From the NCBI GenBank assembly GCA_022925895.1, contig JAKSYS010000013.1, forward strand, positions 186,001-250,000: a DNA stretch of 64,000 nucleotides. Direction: 5' to 3'. This stretch comes from Fragilaria crotonensis. Lineage: Eukaryota > Bacillariophyta > Fragilariophyceae > Fragilariales > Fragilariaceae. The translations under genes and the position numbers were made by a program. This document shows, in pieces, positions 10,906 to 22,510 of this stretch; within the stretch, counting starts at the first letter, position 1, and each line of letters starts with the position of its first letter. The notes under the pieces are model-generated. The model ran no database searches and was not told the origin of the DNA. It worked only from the letters and a program-made list of their open reading frames with translations.

Positions 10906-12813
10906 TTACAACATTGTGCCACCATCCACCTTGAAGGCGGCCGGTGGAGGCACGGCATCACTGTACGGAGGAGTAAGAATACTGTCATTGATCGAACCAG
11001 CCTCATCAAAGGACTTGTCTTTTCCAGCCCTCCTGTGACCTCGGCATTTGCAAACGCACCAGGCAAGAAGAATGGCAGCCACAAGTCCACCGATGATACC
11101 TCCCACAATGGCTCCGACAGGAGGACCTGCATCCGAGCACGCGGCGCCTCCCGCAAAGTATCCTTGCCACAAACTCCCAACGGACGAGCAGGTGACTCCC
11201 ATGCAATGGTAATTCGCCTCCAACGCTTTCTTGACCGTCACAAAGTTCACAGACGTTTGGTCGGCTCGCATGGCCTCGTACAGTGCGGCAGCATCACCTG
11301 TATTGCAGTAATAGACGAGCGGTAGGACGGAGGCGGCAAAGACGGCACCTGCCGCGTGTATTTGCGACACTTCGCGCTTCGGGTCGTACGAGACGGATCC
11401 CTCGGATCGGAGGTGAGCGTGGCGGAGCGTTCCCTGAATCAATGGGACTTTCATCAAGTTGACGATCACGTCCTTGCTCTGCTTCACGTCACTGCACTGA
11501 CCATTGTTCAAGCTGTACTGTCCGTCTTGGAAGGCTTGCATAATCTTGAAATTGACAAAAGCGGTACCGTGAGGCATGTTGCCAGACTCTCCGCATGTTT
11601 GGAATGCGTTACAATTGTTGTTGGCAAGCGCGTAGAGGAGGTTTCCCTCCTTGTCGTTGTTGACGTGATCATCGTCAGTTGAATCGATGTAGCCCGTTTC
11701 TGTGGATCCGGCGTAATAGGCAACAGCCTCATCCCAGGCGAGGATGGCATCGGCGTTGTGTCCAATGACGCCGGAAACGCAAATATCGAGTGCAAATTCC
11801 AATTGGCGAATGACGCGCATCCAGAGATTGAGGATAACAGTTCCCTTCATTAGGAATTCTGAGGGTGTGAAAGTTAGGACAACGTGGTCAAGAGGTGAAG
11901 TCAACGTGAGTCAATGAGCGCGTTTACGCCAAATTCGACTCTGCAAAAAGTTTCTAACGTACCTGCTCTTCCTGCAAGATCGTATCCGGACAAATCGGCA
12001 TTCCCCATTCTGAACGTGGTGGTCCCTTGGTCGAGGGCAGTCATGATGAATTGATTCGCATAATCAAATTCCCCGTAGTAATCATAAAACTTTTGATAGG
12101 TATTGTAGGGGCATTGAGGGCAATCGTACATGAGAGTCTTGGCGTCCGTACTGAAGCTTGCCAACGTGCGGCTGTTGCGATTGTTAAGGTCGAAATTGTA
12201 CGAGTAGGACAAGTTCACGGGTGAGGAGCCTTCCACTTGAATAACATTACTTTCGTCCAAACAGCCTTCCGTATGGACTCTTTCATCGGGCAAGCCACCG
12301 ATATGGCACGCCATCGCCATGACAGATCCTGTACGATTGTCGGCCAATACATCGTATTGAAAATGTAGTTCTTTTGCTCCCCTCTGGCGTGTCGTCATGA
12401 GCAAACCCGGGAACTGGTAGTCCATCGCGATTCATTCCCATGAGAGGTGTACCTCGGGCTATGGATGTGGCGAGGGCGTCCTCGAGATTCAATGCTGCGT
12501 AGCTCTTGGAGAAACCGCCGAGTTCGTAGATTTGATGAACACTGTACATTTCTCCGGCGCTTGCAGTAGAAGTTTGAATGTCGGCCAGGATATCTTGAAT
12601 GGCTTCTTGATCGAGATCAATTCTGGATTGATCCCACATGGAAGATGCAGGCGTGTAGCCAACAATGTCGGGAACGTATCCAATGGTGTCAGGTGTAGTA
12701 ATATCATCAAAACCATTTTGATCTGCAGAAACGCCCACAGTCACGAGCATCAAGGGGATGCAGACATGAAGCGCCATTGAGACCAACGTTGACCTTTTCA
12801 TTGCGATGTTCAT
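10906..12813 (-). CDS. Phytotransferrin-like (ISIP2A/FEA1 family) surface protein, two exons, one apparent frameshift
   Basis: Exon 1 is 12813-11963 and exon 2 is 11858-10906, separated by a 104-bp GT-AG intron (GTACGT donor, CAG acceptor). The product is about 600 residues. An N-terminal signal peptide is visible (KRSTLVSMALHVCIPLMLV). Family-like segments include YELGGFSKSYAALNL, LAWDEAVAYYAGS, LLYALANNNC and VFAASVLPLVYYC. A single C-terminal membrane helix (GAIVGGIIGGLVAAILLAW) is followed by a short basic cytoplasmic tail. In diatoms this family binds ferric iron with carbonate at the cell surface and is induced by iron limitation; assignment here is from recalled motifs. The frame changes once around 12370-12390, where GGGG and AAAA runs lie close together. 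Exon 1 therefore reads as two overlapping frames (12813-12283 and 12425-11901). Confidence 0.72.
11859..11962 (-). other. Intron of the phytotransferrin-like gene
   Basis: 104 bp, donor GTACGT and acceptor TTTCACACCCTCAG, phase 1. Splicing joins the frame ending in LAGRA to the frame beginning EFLMKG. Without splicing the exon 1 frame meets a stop within the intron. Confidence 0.8.
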
Positions 12814-13545
12814 GACTTGACCTTTTAGTTTATGAAGGACTGAACGAGAGTATGAGGATGATATTCAAACACAAACACGTATCCACTTTGGTCAAGCGCG
12901 AGGTGAATGATTGTGAAAGTGCTTGTCTGAATTTCGATGGACGTGATTTCCTAGGGTCTACTCGCCTTAAAAATTAATTGAGGTATTCTTTGAAATTTGT
13001 AGATAGAAGGTTGCACGCAGTTGTCGGTATTAATTTTACACAGCCTAAGGTGTGAGTACAAGAGGTGAGTAGACGTATCTTACTAAACATCGATTCAGAT
13101 ATTGTCATCCCGGTCATGCCGGCCCTGTGCCCTCTCTCGTCGAAACTACATAGAACATGTGAGTGTTGCACATGTATATAATGCCAGGTTTTGGAAGCAC
13201 GTGGAGAACTCACCAAAACAAAATAACCCTTATCTGCTGGTAAAGCTGTCATGAAGTGCTCGAAGTACGATTGGATCCTATGGCCAGCAGGGAATCTTCA
13301 CGCCAAAAAGATTCGATAGATTCGGGTAGATTCACTTCGCGCAGAACTCGACTAAAAGTACTGTGCGCAGTACAGTACTGGAGTATAGGAAACATGTACT
13401 GGGACCTATGCATAACTTTGTAGTACAAGTATGCAGTATGCAGTACAAGTATCATACCCAGCAGAATGCAGTTCGTACTGTAGTACTTTTATTTCTTGCT
13501 CGGGCCTCGGGCCTCGGGCCTCGCCATTCGACGTCTACAGTAGAC
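12814..13545. other. Upstream spacer of phytotransferrin-like gene
   Basis: No gene is seen. It should hold the minus-strand promoter of the phytotransferrin-like gene. GTAC-rich words accumulate at 13360-13490, followed by three tandem copies of CGGGCCT at about 13500-13522. Confidence 0.45.
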
Positions 13546-13547
13546 TA

Positions 13548-15083
13548 CCAGTTAAAAACCGCTTTGAACCAATAATTCGCTTTGAACCAATCATGTGGTA
13601 ATTTTTTTGGTTCCTACGCAAACATTTGGTAAAAAGTCATATTCGAGCATTTTTTGTATGGAGAACTTGTTCATTTTCTCATGATGAAGAATTACTCTAC
13701 TTGTTTAAAAGCAAGCTTGAGTGATCGCTGTCTTACAGCGCATTGCACTGAGTTTTTGATTGGGAGAATTGTTTGGAGTTTGAGTTTTTCCCACGTTGAG
13801 CCGGGCCTCACTTTATATGCTACCTCACGGCGCTTAATATTTGTCAATGCTTGCGACATTTTTAGCTGAGACTGAACTGTCGTACCGCGCCATGAAATCT
13901 ACGTGATTAGTTTGGTAATCCATGAAATCTGGAGGTTCCGGAATTTCTGCTTTTATCCTAGTATTTCTTCTACAGGACTTTTTGTGTATCAGATTGGCAC
14001 GCGAAACGGACAAAATAGACTGATCGAATTGGTTGGAGGCTGTTGGTATTCGTAGGTACTCAAGTACAATGGACAATTATAATTTTCTGATTTGACGGAT
14101 TTTATTATAGAAGAAGAAAGTCCGCAGATTTCTTTCTCCTAATTTCTTTCTTCTACTTAAGCAAATTGAAGCTTCTTCAATTTTCTTCTAGTTTCTCCCT
14201 TTTTCTCCTTTTTTCTAAACAGCTTCTCCTATTTTCTCCCTTTTGCTTCCTTTCGCTTACTACGTTGCAAGTCGTAGAATTTTAATTTCGTTGATACGAA
14301 CTCGAACATATAAAACGTGTCGTACATAAAATTCAACTTAGAGCTGCGAGGTATACACTGCTTTAAAAGCCTATTTTGGACCATGCCACACACTTTTCCA
14401 AATGAGCGAGTAGAGCTTCTCTCTTTTTTCTTCCTTTTTCTCCTTTTTTCTGCACGGAATTTTTTCTTTCTTCCTTTCTCTTCTTTTTTCTTCCAGATTT
14501 TTTCCTTTCTTCCTTTTACTTGCTTTTTCTTCCGGGGTTTCTATGAATGTATATAGAACTTGCATATGAATCGATGGACTTGTTTTGCTCATCACGTTTT
14601 CAATTTCGGTTGATGTCCAAGGTTATCACGTCATGGCACGCAGAAAAAAAAAACGGTTTTGAAAAAAGTCCTTAAACATGAAAGAAAAACTAGTCCGAAA
14701 GCAAATATTCCGGGACCTCCTGGTGCTGTCACAATCACAATATGAACATACACGTTGCCAAGTGCGTAGCAGTAGAAATTTGTTTGGCGAGAATACATGT
14801 AAACGTGTGAAAAAAACTACGCGCCCACCTATTGATTTTACTTAATGTACGTCTATTTTTTAATGTTCCGCATTGAACCAAAAAAGTCCCGAAGCGAGGC
14901 CTTCAGAATGTTTGATAACTCAATGAATACTTAGTCCAGTACAAGAATGATTCATTTTCAGCATAAACGAGAACATTGAAAAGAATTCTTAACGCAACGG
15001 AAATGAAGCTGGAGGCCGCGTGAAACAGATATCCTTAGTCGGATCGTGCGGTAAATTATTGGTTCAAAGCGGTTTTTAACTGG
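13548..15083. mobile_element. Non-autonomous Tc1/mariner-like element (1,536 bp)
   Basis: Ends are a perfect 30-bp inverted repeat: CCAGTTAAAAACCGCTTTGA... at 13548-13577 and its complement at 15054-15083. Each end is flanked by TA (13546-13547 and 15084-15085), the signature target duplication of Tc1/mariner/IS630 elements. No transposase frame is present inside. A second element (13932-14719) is nested within it. The interior also holds C/T-rich segments around 14150-14250 and 14420-14540. Confidence 0.85.
13932..14719. mobile_element. Nested small inverted-repeat element with CTG flanks (788 bp)
   Basis: The left end GAGGTTCCGGAATTTCTGCT (13932 on) and the complement of the right end (GAGGTCCCGGAATATTTGCT, ending 14719) form an imperfect terminal inverted repeat that continues weakly for about 40 bp. 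Both ends are bordered by CTG (13929-13931, 14720-14722), suggesting a 3-bp target duplication. The same terminal sequence and CTG borders occur in the element at 26800-27686. No protein is encoded. Confidence 0.75.
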
Positions 15084-15085
15084 TA

Positions 15086-18000
15086 TCACCTTCTCAACTT
15101 CTCAACAGCAATTCTCTGTTTGTACGACGGGGGGGTGTCTGACCATCTGACCATCTGACGTACTCGTACGACGTACGTCTTCGTGTGCTAGGACCACACG
15201 TTCCGGTGCAACTAACCAAGTATGACCTGCATGTACTGCAGTACCAGGCACGACATTTTTGCGCCACCACCGAGCACTTTGATACTCGCTCTGACTACAG
15301 TACCCGGTACATTATGATACACTGTCATTGATCTGTACTGTCCAGTACTACAGTAAAATTTAGATGTACTACCGGTACAGTACAAGTAATCAGATCAGAG
15401 CACGCTGGAATGTCCGACAATTATTGAGGGGACGGTGTTCGGTCTTTACACCTGATATGTCACATATCATACCTCATGACTCATGACTCATGACACTCAT
15501 CGAAACGTCAAGGCTTGTAAACGTTTCAACACTCACCACACTACATCCTTTGGTGCGACAGTCACCAGGTACGAAGGGCACAGAGCACGTGTGGTGTCCT
15601 GTTGTCCTCGCCGCTGGAATAGGGCTCGTTCTCTCATGCAAAGGAAATCCAACACATGCATCATACGTTTGATTCATTCATCTCGAGTACGTCGCCAGTG
15701 GACTAAAGAATGAAATTACTATTGCATCGAGCTTCGATGTGGTTCTGTAGTATACGTGAACGGCAATAATAATTGACCTTCGGCGTGTTTCGTCGAGAAC
15801 CAACGATAACGTCAGGCAAGGGTCGAACAGAAGCTTTTCCAAAAGAAGGTCTATGGATTTGTTTCCATGGAAACGTAATCAAGCGAAGCGCAGTTTCCTT
15901 TAGAAAGCAACGAGTCAATTGTCCGCTCCGGTAGTTGCCATCATATTATGACAGCCCGGGTGCAACCACCACGCTTCACCATTCCGCATCGTTGTAGGAG
16001 CTACAGCTCCTTGGCGCAACCAACATGGTCAACCAACGCAATGGATTTCCCTTGCTTTGTCATCTCAAAAGCTTCAGCGACAGTGCAAGAATGCCATCTT
16101 CATCTTCAGTATCAACATAGAGACCTCCACATGCGGGAGGAAGATCATACGTTTCCTTCAATACTAGGCGTCAATTTCGACGTGAAGTAAAACTTTAAGA
16201 CTGCGATGATGATTTGCCAGAAATTGCGTGGCGCTTTAGGCAGTAGCTCATTTTCAGTTGTTAGTCGTGGCCACGTCGATTTCAAAACCGAGCAACCGAG
16301 TACGTGCCTGTTGAACAGCGGAGCATACATGGAAGCCAAGTGACTGGCTGTGCTGGAGTAGATGAAAGGTGGTAGTGGATGTGCTACGGAGTGACAAGTC
16401 AATTTGGTTCAGTTCGTCTATCCCCGTTGTCCATGACAAACTGGTGCAATAGAGTATGCTTCTGGAACAATATGTCCCCTTGGGCTTGCCAATGGCGCCT
16501 TACTTGATGTACAAGAATCGTGGTTGCCAAAGAATGCACCTAGAAACATGAGCGCTAGCCTTCTTGATGCAGATATCCTCGTGCTGAGTGCTTCATTACA
16601 TTTTCTCAATTGAGGAGGACATAAATTCTCCTGCTTTGTCGCGACTTGTAACGAACATCAACAGGTTGCTAGCTAGTATGTACTATTGAGTATTCATGTT
16701 GACAGTTACTTCAATTCCTCGGTTCTATGCTTGATAGTCATTGACAATATGAGATTATGAAGTTCAACCAGTCACACTTAGCGCACATCTGACCCAGATG
16801 TACATCCTTTCCCAACCACTTTCGTCACCAGTTACTCCTAAACGCCAAGGTTCCTATTCAAGGCGTAAACATAACTCTCGGCCTTGACTTTTTCCAAGCT
16901 AGTTGGCTTCTTTTCTTTCTCATTCCAGGTCCAACTGTGCCAACGCTTCAAATGTTCGACATCGGCGGTCACCTCTTAGTTGGATTACTGTTTTTTGTAA
17001 GAAATAGTGAAAGGCAGATCCCTTTCACGCAATCCATAAGCAAGATTTTGCCTCAAGAAGAACATGGAGGCAGGTATGTCAAAGTCCGTGGGATTCTACA
17101 TAGGGACGACCGCAGTATTAGATGTATACCGATTGACGATACAACGTCCTGTCTGGAATTCATTCTAAGGGGGAGCACATTGGCGAACCAACTGGACGGA
17201 GTACTACCGGTAGGATAGTACCTGGTACCCTGGTACTGTACCTTGTACTGCCATATTTGCAGTATGCATTATATGCATACAATTGTGGTTTCCATTAGAA
17301 ATTAGAATGCAGGAAATGACGTCAACGATGACGTCACCGTACTGAACCTTTCACGTACTACCTACGGCGATACTGTGCTCCAGTAAGACTGTCATCACTA
17401 CAGAACATTCGGCCTCTGGAGCAGTGGACAAGTGAACACGGATTGACGTTTTCCGCCGTTTTTTACTATCGGCGTTTATGCAAGTATATATATCATTCTT
17501 TATTTCAGAGTCTTTAACGGCTTTTTTGGATGGTTTTTACTCAATAACTTCACCAATTCCTGAAACGACGTTGAGATCGTGCAACTTTGACTTCCTTGTA
17601 TATGTAGGTCTCATGGGTTGCACGTTCGCATCGAACTTTCGATTTTCAAGATCGTCGACTTTGAGCATGATCATCGACTTCCACGTGGCATGCAAAAAAT
17701 ACCTGTACTGATTCCGACGTAGACTTCTACAGAAGAAAATCTTATCTTCAAAACTCGCGTTCAGGCACGTTGTGAAACACCGTGTTGTGAACACACGATG
17801 TTGCTTTGGACCGACAACAATCTCATTGTCATGCGTCCAAAACACAATTTACACGGATAATCAGCAGTCAAATAACTTGTATAATGTTACACTTGATAAT
17901 GTTATAGTCAACGTTTCTCTTGTTGTTGCTTGAAGAAAGATTGTGGAGGGCATTTTAGGGATGATGGCATGGTGACACACAACATCTCTCGCGACGTCAA

Positions 18001-18436
18001 CACGAAGCATAAATACTGGGGCACTCCAGTACAAGTAAATTCACGAAAGAAGAGCAAGAAAAAAATTTAACGTCTGATCTAAACAAATCGATGCTGTCTT
18101 CGTCATTATATAAATACATACGGATAAAGGCGTTAATTGAAAGTTAAACAAGGGACATTTTTTATATAAAGTTGCGGCACATAACCAGTCACTTGTCCAC
18201 CTCTCCAGAGGCCGAATGTTCTGTAGTGTCGGCTTGACGTCATTTCCTTGCATTCTAATCGGATGCTACAATCTCTGCGTACTCCATAGGGAGTACGATA
18301 GTAGCATGCATACGTAGTATTTTACTCTGTACTCGAATAGATCCAGAGAGAACGACATCCAAGCATCAAGGCCAAGGACAAGTACAAGTTCTCTACATCT
18401 ACTAGCAACTGATTTGAAAACGACACAGCCGCCGCA
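15086..18436. other. Long spacer without supported gene
   Basis: Only short, motif-free open frames are present, for example 15948-16190, 16937-17218 and 17478-17711 on plus and 17845-17537 on minus. GTAC-rich clusters lie at about 15150-15400 and 17200-17260. A GACTCATGACTCATGACACTCA triplication occurs near 15478. I see no RNA gene or recognisable transposase. Confidence 0.45.
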
Positions 18437-19790
18437 GCCGCATCAGAAGGTGCAGAATGTTAACTATGTCATTATATGTTAACGTTTTTGTGAGTGGTGA
18501 TACATATATTGTAAATAGTTATATATATATTGGCAATAGTAAACGTGATATTGCCTAACGTTAAATATATTGTTTTTACGTCACAATTTAAATTCAAATG
18601 TTACGTTTGTGCATGTTACCTGCTCAACATGTTCAATTTTATCATTGTAAGTCAAAACATATTTGGTAACCATATGCAATAGTCGATTAAATTTGGCCAA
18701 GGTACCACATGTGAAATTTTGATATGGTTCCATTGAAGTATATGTTGTTCATTGATGCCATATTTGTTGTCTGCATCATCATTGCAAAATCTGAATTGTT
18801 ATGTCGTGTCCTTTATGTTGTTTATTGTATACCATTCATCTAATGTCCATACTTTTTTGCCTATGGGTTTTTGTTATCATCACATTTATGTTGTTGGTTG
18901 TGACAAGTGTATTCTGAACCAACCATCTCTGACTGTGATCAAAAAATCATTTGACATGATCAAACAATTGTGTTTTTTCTCATCACTTGTCAGCGCTCTA
19001 TGATCTCAATCAACAAGAATGTCGGCTTCTCTCCATTGCCGGCAGAATTTGAGGTCTTCTTCTTCATCTTGTGGAAGCCATTAAAGTCTACATCTTTGTG
19101 ATGACTCGGCCCAGATGAATGCAGGATGCTGACAACGATGTCAATGGGGATTGACCTGATGAAGAACTACAAACAGTTCAAAAGATCAAGCAATTTTGAC
19201 GGAAATTGTCTGAAAACTTTGCGAATCTACCAATACTACGATACAGTAACTTAGTCTAGTCAAAGTCTCTATCAACTTAACGGGTACTTTCAAGTGTAAT
19301 GGTAGCATTTGCATCATCTTGATGCGTTGCTCATGTCGACAAAAAGCACCTCAAATTGCAAACCAAAACCGGTCACGAAACTTGATGCAAGTCTTGTTGC
19401 AACGACAGGAATGTAACATCCAAGAATGAAGAATATCAATGTAATGCACGTATTCATTTTGCAATATAGAGAATAAATTTTGAATCATGTACATGGCTGA
19501 ATAATAAAACAAGCAACGGCAGTACTCACTGTATTGCTTGAAAATTGCACGATTCTTTTCATTCAAACGCACCAAGTACCACAAAACAAATTGCCATAAA
19601 TTACACTGCAAGCATGTTGTCGTCTTCATCAGATGAGAGCGGTGATGAAAGGTGATGGAACATCTGTGACGCAAATACAGGAGAAGCAATGGCTAGGGAG
19701 GAATGCAAGGTGTTGAATTGTAGTAGCCAGGAAGCTACAGCGAATCCACCACGCAGAAATCTGAATGCTGCTTGATTTGCTTGATCCATT

Positions 19791-20556
19791 TTGGCCAACA
19801 CATTTTGTTGGCTATCTCAACTACCTTTTATGTTCTTCAAATTTCAAAGTGTTTTGGAAACTCTGCACTCAGGCAAATGCGACGGCCTCCTCAGAATTTG
19901 GTGGCGACGTCTTCTCGCGATTTCGATTTGCAAGTTGGATGACTGGAACCAGATGCATTTTGGTCAACACATTTTGTTGACTATCTCGAGCCCTCATGAC
20001 CATTCATGGAATTTCGAAGTGTTTGGAAACGCCGCACTCAGGTGATTGCGACGACCTCCTCGGAATTCGGCGGCGACGTGTTCTCGCGATTCGATTTTCA
20101 AGTTGGAAGCCTGGAACCAGATGCATGTTGGCCAACACATTTTGTTGGCTATCTCGACGACCTCATGACTGTTCATGGAATTTCGAAGTGTTTTGGAAAC
20201 GCCGCACTCAGGCAATTGCGATGGCTTCCTCGGAATTCGGTGGCGACGTCTTCTTGCGATTTCGATTTTCAAGTTGGATGCCTGGAACCAGATGCATGTT
20301 GGCCGACACGAAACGCCGCACTCCGGTTAATGCGACGGCTTCCTCGGAATTCGGTGGCAACGTCGTCTTGCGATTTCGATTTTCAAGTTGGATGACTGGA
20401 ACCAGGTGCATTTTGGCCGACACATTTTGTTGACTATCTCGGCGCCCTCATGACCGTTCATGGAATTTCAAAGTGTTTTGAAAACTCCACACGCAGGCAA
20501 ATGTAACGGCCTCCTCGGAATTTGGTGGCAACGTCTTCTCGCCATTTCAATTTTCA
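19791..20556. repeat. Tandem array, ~169-bp unit, 5 copies
   Basis: The word TTGGCCAACA (with single-base variants) recurs at 19791, 19960, 20128, 20299 and 20413. Periods are 169, 168, 171 and 114; the fourth unit lacks about 57 bp. Units share segments such as GGAACCAGATGCAT, CTCATGACCGTTCATGG and TTCGATTTTCAAGTTGG. The array lies entirely inside the 18437-20924 element. Confidence 0.9.
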
Positions 20557-20577
20557 AGATTATATCAGAATGAAGGT

Positions 20578-20670
20578 TCACCATATATAGTTACTTTGCA
20601 ACAGAGAAGACCACATATATAGTTACTATGAAACAGACTTATCAACATATATAGTCATTACACAACAGGA
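20578..20670. repeat. Short tandem repeat, CATATATAGTTACT, 3 copies
   Basis: Three copies of CATATATAGT(T/C)A followed by a CAACAG/GAAACAG word lie at about 20582, 20613 and 20647, spaced roughly 31-34 bp. It is located directly after the 169-bp array inside the same element. Confidence 0.65.
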
Positions 20671-20924
20671 TAGTCAACACCAATGGCTTATCAGCATCAT
20701 ACAAATGTATTAGGTGATAACAAAACGTTAGCGTCTGTAACTATAAATGTTATGTTTAACACCCCACATGTTTATGATATGGTTTAAAGTAACCGTTTAT
20801 TGTGTTCTTAACATATTTGTTAACAAAAATATTTACATTGTCCAAATGCACAAGTCGTAGGCCATTATCCGGTAACCCTTAACATGTGAAAATTTAGTTA
20901 ACATATAGCACCTTCTGATGCGGC

Positions 20925-21792
20925 CGTTTTTCGCTTGAGTTCGGTGGAGGCAGCCTGCCGCTATGGCGATCACTGCTGCATCAGCCCTCGTGAGGGAGTG
21001 AAGAGGAAATGATTGCAAACCAGTTTGCTACAGCAGAAATTGGAGGTTAGCAATTCATGCACCGTTGGTTCAAACAAGTCTAAAACGGGCGAAAGCACGA
21101 GCAATTCAGATAGTACCGTGGATTTGATCATACTTTACCCCTAGTAGGTAGACGAAAGCAAAAATGGGACGCTGAACACTAGTCGTACACTGTACCAGTA
21201 GCGTCTAGCCGTGTAGGTCGAGTGTCTGTTATCTGGATACCGCGGCAGCACGATAAAGTAGATTGCAGGTTTTTTATGTGGCCATAGACTAGATGCCATT
21301 GGTGCTAGATGCAAAGTGCTCCAATCTCCTATGCACCTGTAGCTCCATATTATGCTTAGCAAAATACATGTTGGATAGAACACAAATTTGTGGCTTCAAA
21401 TTGGTGCTCCTCATGTTACCAATCTGGAATCTACTACGTGGGGTATGGGAAATACCTTATTTGAATGATCACATAAGTGTTGTTCATGATTCATGACATC
21501 AATCATACATATCACATACCTCAGCTCTCGTGAAGGGATTTGATGATGAGAAGTCGAAAATTTTCGATCCTCAACTTGGATCCAAATCGAGAAAAGCACA
21601 TTCCGGATTTGGAGGAAGTGGTGTCAATTCGCACAGAGACGCACAAATTGGTGAACGCACATATGACATACGACGACGAAACCGTAGAAACACAGTATCG
21701 TCATTTCCGGTATGCCCCATGCAGTTTTTAATTGGCTACAAAGTGCAATACCGTTACATCATAAAGTGTACATGCATATATATCATGAGGTG
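20925..21792. other. Spacer without recognisable gene
   Basis: No supported coding region. Open frames at 21293-21496 and 21530-21883 have no motifs and the latter runs into repetitive sequence. Confidence 0.4.
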
Positions 21793-21893
21793 GTGTCCAT
21801 ACAAAAATATTTCGATCCAAGTTTCCAAGTTTCCAAGTGATCGAACTAATCGATTCGTGATTCAACTTCGATTTTTGGTTTAGTGGGACTCAT

Positions 21894-21927
21894 CTTTCGT
21901 TAACTTGGACGTCCAAGTTAACGAAAG
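21894..21927. repeat. Perfect 34-bp palindrome
   Basis: Half-site CTTTCGTTAACTTGGAC is followed immediately by its exact reverse complement with no loop, centred on GACGTC. It lies just inside the left outer repeat of the foldback-like element. Confidence 0.95.
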
Positions 21928-22510
21928 TTTTTTAGCCAAGTTTGCAAATCCAAGTTTCATAACCTGTTCAACTCATTCTGTCTTGGCCACATGTTTTGGT
22001 CCAGACCTCGGACATGTTTTCATATGCCTTCGTTTTCGATGCCGAGCGACGTTGTCACCGTCGCACTCTTCATCTTACACTGATGCATGCGACACGATGA
22101 TGAATGAGGCCTGCCACTCCACTTGGCGAAGCTGCTGAAATGCGCTCCCCAGGATGGAATCTTTGACACGCCCCCTCTTGGCTGCGTCCCCAAGCAAGCC
22201 ACTCTCAAGTCCAAGGATTTCGATGAAGGTCGCCTTGACCTCTTATTTGCCATGCCTTTTCCAACTGTGGTTTGAACGGTGTTGTTGTCGGGGTCACTGA
22301 AGGGAGTGCAAAGCAAGAAGGAGCTGCAATGACCGAAAAAGTGCTGTTTCTTGAGATCTACTACATTGTTTACAGCTACGGTCACGATTTCAAGATGTCG
22401 GGACAAATCGTACACGTTGCTGTGTGGGCGTGGGACAACTATACTCGTCGCTCTGACGCAAGTCCTGCGATGTCGGACTCCGTCAAGACTAGCACATAAA
22501 TGACATGAGC

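Larger units (their letters stand above)
18437..20924. mobile_element. Large non-autonomous inverted-repeat element (~2.5 kb)
   Basis: A perfect 17-bp inverted repeat, GCCGCATCAGAAGGTGC at 18437-18453 and its complement at 20908-20924, is followed on each side by an imperfect extension containing ATGTTAACTA. The interior is AT-rich with repeated GTTAAC-type words and carries a ~169-bp tandem array (19791-20556) and a short 3-copy repeat (20578-20670). No coding frame with recognisable motifs was found. No clear target duplication was found, so the superfamily is unknown. Confidence 0.6.

Noticed and set aside
14317-14595. Phe-rich plus and Lys-rich minus open frames
   Set aside because: They come from a C/T-rich low-complexity tract inside a non-autonomous transposon.
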